Part shown: positions 59,916-64,000 of the stretch, piece by piece
Position numbering within the stretch: position 1 is the first letter of the stretch
Layout: the number at the start of each line of letters is the position of its first letter
NCBI GenBank assembly: GCA_001423545.1
Contig: LMOK01000003.1
Coordinates: 248,001 to 312,000, forward strand
Length of the DNA: 64,000 nucleotides
DNA from: Orlajensenia sp001423545
GTDB taxonomy: Bacteria; Actinomycetota; Actinomycetes; Actinomycetales; Microbacteriaceae
Direction: 5' to 3'
Made by a program: the position numbers and the translations under genes
The notes under the pieces: model-generated
What the model was told of the DNA's origin: nothing
Databases searched by the model: none
Seen by the model: the letters and a program-made list of their open reading frames with translations, nothing else

Positions 59916-62024
59916 ATGCGTTCACGCGCTGCCAGCACCATCGTCGTCGCGTTCGCCCTGGCACTGGTGGCGCAGGTCGCCATCGTCGGGAGTGGTCCGG
60001 CGGAGGCGGCACCGGTCGCGTCAGGTGCGTCGGTTGCGTCAGGTGCATCGGCCGCATCCGCTGCGAGCACTGTGCCGGCATCCGCCGCACCGGCACCGTT
60101 CCCCGCCGGCATCACCCGACTGAGCGGTGCGTCGCGCTACGAGACCGCCGTGGAGGTGTCGAAGCGGTACGCGCCGCGGGTGCCCGTCGTCTACGTGGCA
60201 TCCGGAGCCGACTTCCCCGATGCGTTGTCTGCCGCATCCGCAGCGGCACTCGCCGGTGGCCCGCTCCTCCTGACGGCGCCGACCAGCCTGCCGAGTGCTG
60301 TGGGCGCCGAGTTGAAGCGGCTGCGGCCCGTCGCCATCCGTGTCGTCGGCGGCACCGGCGCGGTCTCCCAGACCGTGGCCACGGCGCTCGATCGCATCGC
60401 TCCCACGAAGCGGCTCGCCGGCCGCGACCGCTACGCGACGGGCCTCGCGATCCTGAAGGCGGCTTTCTCGAGCTCCGACCACGCGATCATCGCGACGGGC
60501 CGCACCTTCCCCGACGCCCTCGCCGCCTCAGGTGCTGCCGGCGCTCGGCGCTCGCCCGTCGTCCTCGTGGACGGCGCCGTGTCCTCTGTTCCTCCCGCCA
60601 CGATGACCGCACTGGCGACGCTCGGCATCACGTCGGTCGCCATCGCCGGCGGAACCGGCGCTGTGAGCGACGGCATCCGTCGGCAACTGCAGAACACGGG
60701 CTACACGGTGAAGCGCTACGGCGGCGCCACCCGCTACGACACCGCCGCGCTGATCAACCGGGCGTACTTCCCGGCCGGTTCGTCGTCGACGACGTTCCTC
60801 GCCACCGGGCTGGAATTCCCCGATGCCCTCGCGGCGGCCGCTCTGGCCGGCCGTCTCGCGGCACCGCTGAACGTGACTCCGCGCGATTGCGTGCACCCTG
60901 CCGTCGGCGACGCAATCGACGCCGTCGGCGCCCAGAGCGCCGTGGTGCTGGGCGGGACCGCCGTCGTGTCGAACACGGCCGCGGCCAACACGCGCTGCGT
61001 CTACCCCGTCACGGACCAGCCCCTCACGACCTGGGCGCTCACCCCCTGGACGTTGAACGCCCAGGCAGCGGCTCCCTACTCCGACCGCCCGCCCGTGAAC
61101 GTGGCCGACCCGTCGATCAAGCTCGACTCCACCGGGCTGCGCATCTATTTACGCCGCGACACCGGCGCGCGGGCCGATCATCCGGTCGCCTACGCGCAGT
61201 ACGGCATCTCGGCGCTCATGGAATACGAGCGCACGGGCAAAAAGGTCTGGCTCGATCGCGCCGTGAGGCACGGGCAGCGACTCATCGACCTGCACACCGA
61301 GCGCAGCGGGGCCTGGTGGTACCCGTACTCGTTCCCGTGGACCTACTACGAGCGCACGATCTCAGCACCCTGGTACTCGGGTATGGCGCAGGGTCAGGCC
61401 CTGTCGCTGTTCGTGCGGCTCGCCGAGGAGACCGGCGAGAAGCGCTGGAACACCGCGGCCGATCGCACCTGGACGAGCTTCTCTCAGGCGAAGGCCGGCA
61501 AGGCCCCGTCATCGACCCTCGTCATCGACAACCACCTCTACTTCGAGGAGTACGCGGGCGACCAGCCGCCCCTGCTCGTGCTGAACGGACAGATCTTCGC
61601 GATGTTCGGGCTGTACGACTACTGGCGCCACACCGGCAACGCCGAAGCGGCGCGCTACTTCACCGGTGGCGCGACCACCGTGCTCGATCGCATGATGCCG
61701 CTGGTGCGGGTGAAGGGCGGCGTCTCGTACTACTGCGTGCAGGCCACGTACTGTCACAGCCCCCTCTGGCAGAACCAGACCTATCACGTGATCCACTCGT
61801 GGCAACTCGACACCCTCGCCAGGCTCACCGGCGACGCCGACTTCACCGTGTGGGCCGATCGCCTGCGTGCTGACTGGCAGGCACCGGATGCCTCCATCAG
61901 GCGTGTGGCGCCGGAGGATGGCGTCGACAGCGACTCGGGCGACATCGTGCCGGTTCCCGAGTTGACGCCGGAGCCGGGCCCGCGCGCCGGAACCGGCGGC
62001 GACCTGGACTGGATCGAGCCGTAA
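59916..62024 (+). CDS. Secreted cell-wall-binding-repeat-2 protein with D-glucuronyl C5-epimerase domain
   Basis: A 702-residue exported protein. Signal peptide (1-31, AEA end), a Ser/Ala linker, three cell-wall-binding 2 repeats (from about 66, 158 and 250; RLSGASRYETAV, RLAGRDRYATGL, RYGGATRYDTAA), then a C-terminal (alpha/alpha) domain (about 390-680) resembling the glucuronyl C5-epimerase C-terminal domain: WWYPYSFPWTYYERTISAPWY, SGMAQGQALSLFVRLAEETG, LNGQIFAMFGLYDYW and TYHVIHSWQLDTLARLTGD. The end is acidic and Pro-rich. It may modify a uronic-acid glycan at the wall. TAGGGT at 59849-59854 is a possible -10; ATG 59916 follows GGGGGA. Confidence 0.87.
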   Translation: MRSRAASTIVVAFALALVAQVAIVGSGPAEAAPVASGASVASGASAASAASTVPASAAPAPFPAGITRLSGASRYETAVEVSKRYAPRVPVVYVASGADFPDALSAASAAALAGGPLLLTAPTSLPSAVGAELKRLRPVAIRVVGGTGAVSQTVATALDRIAPTKRLAGRDRYATGLAILKAAFSSSDHAIIATGRTFPDALAASGAAGARRSPVVLVDGAVSSVPPATMTALATLGITSVAIAGGTGAVSDGIRRQLQNTGYTVKRYGGATRYDTAALINRAYFPAGSSSTTFLATGLEFPDALAAAALAGRLAAPLNVTPRDCVHPAVGDAIDAVGAQSAVVLGGTAVVSNTAAANTRCVYPVTDQPLTTWALTPWTLNAQAAAPYSDRPPVNVADPSIKLDSTGLRIYLRRDTGARADHPVAYAQYGISALMEYERTGKKVWLDRAVRHGQRLIDLHTERSGAWWYPYSFPWTYYERTISAPWYSGMAQGQALSLFVRLAEETGEKRWNTAADRTWTSFSQAKAGKAPSSTLVIDNHLYFEEYAGDQPPLLVLNGQIFAMFGLYDYWRHTGNAEAARYFTGGATTVLDRMMPLVRVKGGVSYYCVQATYCHSPLWQNQTYHVIHSWQLDTLARLTGDADFTVWADRLRADWQAPDASIRRVAPEDGVDSDSGDIVPVPELTPEPGPRAGTGGDLDWIEP

Positions 62025-62082
62025 GAGCGAGCAGCCGCTCCACGCTCTGCGCCTCGGGTCCGTGCCGCGCGTCCCTGTGCCC

Positions 62083-62158
62083 GCTCGGTGAGGCCCGGGC
62101 GGAGCCCGCGGTCGAAACGCTCCCGAGCCGACGCTTCGAACGCTCGCTCCGCGCGGCC
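62083..62158. repeat. Inverted pair of the dispersed structured repeat (upstream of the HNH gene)
   Basis: A plus-oriented copy spans 62083-62126 with the stem CGGGC (62096-62100) and GCCCG (62104-62108). A minus-oriented copy spans 62130-62158 (GACGCTTCGAACGCTCGCTC on the plus strand). The stem bases differ from those at 165-177 by compensating changes (CGGAC/GTCCG to CGGGC/GCCCG). Confidence 0.75.
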
Positions 62159-62176
62159 GCAACGCTCCCACAGGGC

Positions 62177-62238
62177 GTACACACCATCGAATCTGCGTGT
62201 GTACAACCGACTGAAGAATCGTCACTGTGTGCTAGAAT
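62177..62238 (+). promoter_or_regulatory. Inverted repeat and -10 box before the DUF222/HNH gene
   Basis: GTACACAC (62177-62184) and GTGTGTAC (62197-62204) are perfect inverted arms around 12 nt. TAGAAT at 62233-62238 is a near-consensus -10, about 47 nt before the ATG at 62286. The repeat is placed upstream of the -35 region, as for an activator or repressor site. Confidence 0.55.
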
Positions 62239-62905
62239 AGGGTCACTCTCAAGCACCCGTGCCGTGACCCTTGATGGAGTACCGGATGGCCACATCCACC
62301 CCTACACGTCCGCCCGGCACCACGGTTGCGACCGGGCTCGACCTGATCCTGGACCGGCTCGACGAGGCCGTCGACGCCCGTGCTGACGAGACCCGGGCGC
62401 AGGCCCGCTGTGGACGGCAGTGGCGGAACTGCTGCGGTTGGCGCGAGCGAACCCGCACCTCTACCTCCGCACCGCCGGCACCGGACAACCCGACGCGATC
62501 GCCCTCGCCGAAGACGTCGCCGCCTACGACGCCGGCCTCCGGCTACGCATGACCTCCGGACAGGTGCGCCACCTCGCCCACCGCGCCCAATCGTTGGAAG
62601 ACCGACTCCCGCACCTGCACGCCGCATTCACGACCGGCGCCACCACTGCGGCACACGTGAACACAGCCCTGGACCTGCTGGTCGGCTGGGACGACGACAG
62701 CGGGGTGGCGTCCTTCGATGAGCAACTCGCCGATGCGGCCACCACCCTCACGGCGGCGGTGTTCCGACGACGAGCCCGCCACCTGAAGGGCACCCTCCAC
62801 CCCGAGCCCGCCGAGACCCTGCACACCCGCGCGTTCACCGCACGGCGAGTCGATCTGGAACCGGTCGAGGACGGTATGGCGTGGATCCACCTCCTCGTCT
62901 CGGCC

Positions 62906-62954
62906 NNNNNNNNNNNNNNNNNNNNNNNNNNNNNNNNNNNNNNNNNNNNNNNNN
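62906..62954. other. Run of 49 N (assembly gap)
   Basis: The reading frame before and after the gap differs by one base at this length, so the gap size is an estimate. It falls inside the DUF222 domain. Confidence 0.95.
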
Positions 62955-63322
62955 GTCCGCATCCTGGCCCGCCTCACCGGCACCGCCCGCGCCGTCCAGA
63001 AGGGCACCACCCGCTCCGACCCCGACTGGCGTACCCGCAGTCAGATCCGCGCCGACCTCGCCGCCGGCTGGCTCGCCGGCGACGACACCCCCACCGCCGC
63101 GCAGGTACGCCCCATCCTGCTGATCCCAGCCCTCACCCTGCTCGGCGACGGCACCGAACCCATCGTGTTGCGCGGCTACGGACCCATCGACCGGGCCAGC
63201 GCCGCCCGCCTCCTCACCCAGGCACCCGCATTCCGCCGGGTGCTCACCGACCCGACCAGCGGCGAGAAACTCGTCTACGACCGCACCCGATACACGCCAA
63301 CCCAGGCGCAACGCGACTGGGT

Positions 63323-63383
63323 NNNNNNNNNNNNNNNNNNNNNNNNNNNNNNNNNNNNNNNNNNNNNNNNNNNNNNNNNNNNN
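63323..63383. other. Run of 61 N (assembly gap)
   Basis: The gap replaces the expected HNH nuclease motif and C-terminus, which normally need well over 61 bases, so sequence is probably missing here. Confidence 0.95.
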
Positions 63384-63402
63384 ACCGCCAGCCCCATCCA
63401 CT

Positions 63403-63522
63403 GACGCTTCGAACGCGCGCTCCGCGCGGTCCTCAGCGACCGAGCCGTGAGCGAGGGAGGCCCCCAGCGAGCGCGCCCACCAGCCAGCTCGTTGAGGCCC
63501 GGCGCAGTCGCGGCCGAAACGC
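63403..63522. repeat. Inverted pair of the dispersed structured repeat (downstream of the HNH gene)
   Basis: A minus-oriented copy (63403-63444) has the stem CGCGC/GCGCG when read on its own strand, again compensating relative to other copies. A plus-oriented copy follows at 63488-63522 (CTCGTTGAGGCCCGGCGCAG and onward). With the pair at 62083-62158 they bracket the broken HNH gene. Confidence 0.75.
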
Positions 63523-63530
63523 ACCCGCCG

Positions 63531-64000
63531 TCACCCCTCGAATCGCAGCGGCGTCCACCCGACCGGGCGGGGTCCGCGCACATCGGCGCGTTCGCGATCG
63601 GCGCGGGCCGACCAGCCCTGAGCCTCATCGGCACCGGGCACCTCGTCGACACCGGGCGCACCGACGACCCCGGGCACGCCTACGACCCCGCGCGCCACTC
63701 GGAACCCGACATCCTCGAGCACCGCGTCCGGAGCGCTCCCCCGGCGCACGGATGCCCGCAGACTCCATTCCCGATCAGCCCACCCGCCGCCGCGCAGACT
63801 GCGGTAGTCGCCGTAGCGGGCTGTGTCGGCGTAGTCCCAGCACCACTCCCAGACGTTGCCGAGGGTGTCGAACAAACCGAACACATTCGGCGCCTTGCCG
63901 GCCACCGGCTGCGGCCCGGCGATGTCGTCGGCCGCAGACCACGCGATCTGGTCGAGCGGTCCGTATCTCGGCTCGGTGGAGCCGGCACGGGCAGCGAACT
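63531..64000 (-). CDS. SUMF1/formylglycine-generating-enzyme-like protein (partial)
   Basis: The C-terminal part of a SUMF1-domain protein whose start lies beyond the window: AARAGSTEPRYGPLDQIAW, KAPNVFGLFDTLGNVWEWCWDY, and RGGGWADREWSLRASVRRGSAPD ending in GFRVARG. These are the standard C-terminal blocks of the formylglycine-generating-enzyme superfamily. A low-complexity tail follows (VVGVPGVVGAPGVDEVPGAD), encoded by repeated GGGC/CGAC-type units, then WTPLRFEG. Whether it is a true sulfatase-activating enzyme cannot be judged without the active-site cysteine region. Confidence 0.85.
   Translation of the reverse strand, partial: FAARAGSTEPRYGPLDQIAWSAADDIAGPQPVAGKAPNVFGLFDTLGNVWEWCWDYADTARYGDYRSLRGGGWADREWSLRASVRRGSAPDAVLEDVGFRVARGVVGVPGVVGAPGVDEVPGADEAQGWSARADRERADVRGPRPVGWTPLRFEG

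Larger units (their letters stand above)
62286..63404 (+). pseudogene. DUF222 / HNH endonuclease family gene, frameshifted and interrupted by N runs
   Basis: The N-terminal frame (ATG 62286) reads LDLILDRLDEAVDARADETR and then leaves the coding frame near 62395-62408. The DUF222 core continues in another frame: ELLRLARANPHLYL, RMTSGQVRHLAHRAQSLEDRL, DLEPVEDGMAWIHL. After the first N run it resumes with VRILARLTGTARAVQKGTT and RTRYTPTQAQRDW, where the HNH motif should follow, but the second N run covers it. Final residues TASPIH and TGA at 63402-63404. Either a decayed copy or misassembly of a multicopy family; DUF222/HNH genes are abundant in this bacterial family. Confidence 0.75.

Overview
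The window is a GC-rich actinobacterial chromosome segment that looks like Microbacteriaceae (the Leifsonia / Herbiconiux / Microbacterium neighbourhood). The reasons are: dense short-gap gene packing, frequent GTG starts, many genes that begin exactly where a TANNNT -10 box places the transcript start (leaderless genes), a DUF222/HNH gene lying in assembly gaps, a cell-wall-binding repeat 2 protein, a HAIR operator in front of a Clp ATPase, and constant use of the word CGGATGC on both strands. No rRNA, tRNA, insertion sequence, prophage or CRISPR array was found. The sequence has two runs of N (62906-62954 and 63323-63383).

Layout. 1-5.1 kb: metallo-beta-lactamase-fold hydrolase, class A penicillin-binding protein with two PASTA domains, polyprenol-phosphate-mannose synthase-like glycosyltransferase and a ScbR-like TetR regulator. 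5.1-12.3 kb: a structured-RNA candidate, small membrane proteins, AI-2E-family exporter, hydrolase, hemerythrin, cytochrome b, TOPRIM protein and a transsulfuration enzyme. 12.3-22.5 kb: secreted phosphodiesterase, methyltransferase, LuxR-ATPase regulator, flavin monooxygenase, YcaQ-type DNA glycosylase, ATP-dependent DNA ligase and a TfoX-N protein with an ACG at its start position. 22.6-25.4 kb: MFS exporter with a divergent HxlR regulator, then a squalene-cyclase-like toroid protein.

25.4-31.6 kb is a beta-galactoside locus: LacI regulator divergent from permease-permease-binding protein-GH35 beta-galactosidase, with two operators between them. 31.7-39.7 kb: a short-chain dehydrogenase-like protein without its Tyr/Lys pair, a RibD-type reductase, an acetyltransferase, two alpha/beta hydrolases, a large LuxR regulator and a DyP peroxidase with a small co-transcribed protein. 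39.9-46.7 kb: DUF2306 membrane protein, two-component system, EI24 protein, and a ClpC-type chaperone under a HAIR element. 46.7-51.6 kb: two drug-type ABC systems (one headed by PadR) and a VOC protein. 51.6-59.7 kb: a peptide-type ABC transporter operon led by an amidohydrolase, divergent from a TetR gene across a 17-bp palindrome that carries both -35 boxes. 59.9-64 kb: a secreted cell-wall-binding protein fused to a glucuronyl C5-epimerase domain, a broken DUF222/HNH gene flanked by dispersed repeats, and a partial SUMF1-domain gene.

The most unusual signals are not genes. A dispersed repeat of about 36 bp occurs at six sites; its internal stem changes by compensating substitutions, and one copy sits inside the Clp ATPase coding region. 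A second element is a long stem-loop with a conserved 12-nt loop and arms of different sequence, found at two convergent gene ends. Ten genes share a fixed distance of 6-7 nt between the -10 box and the start codon.
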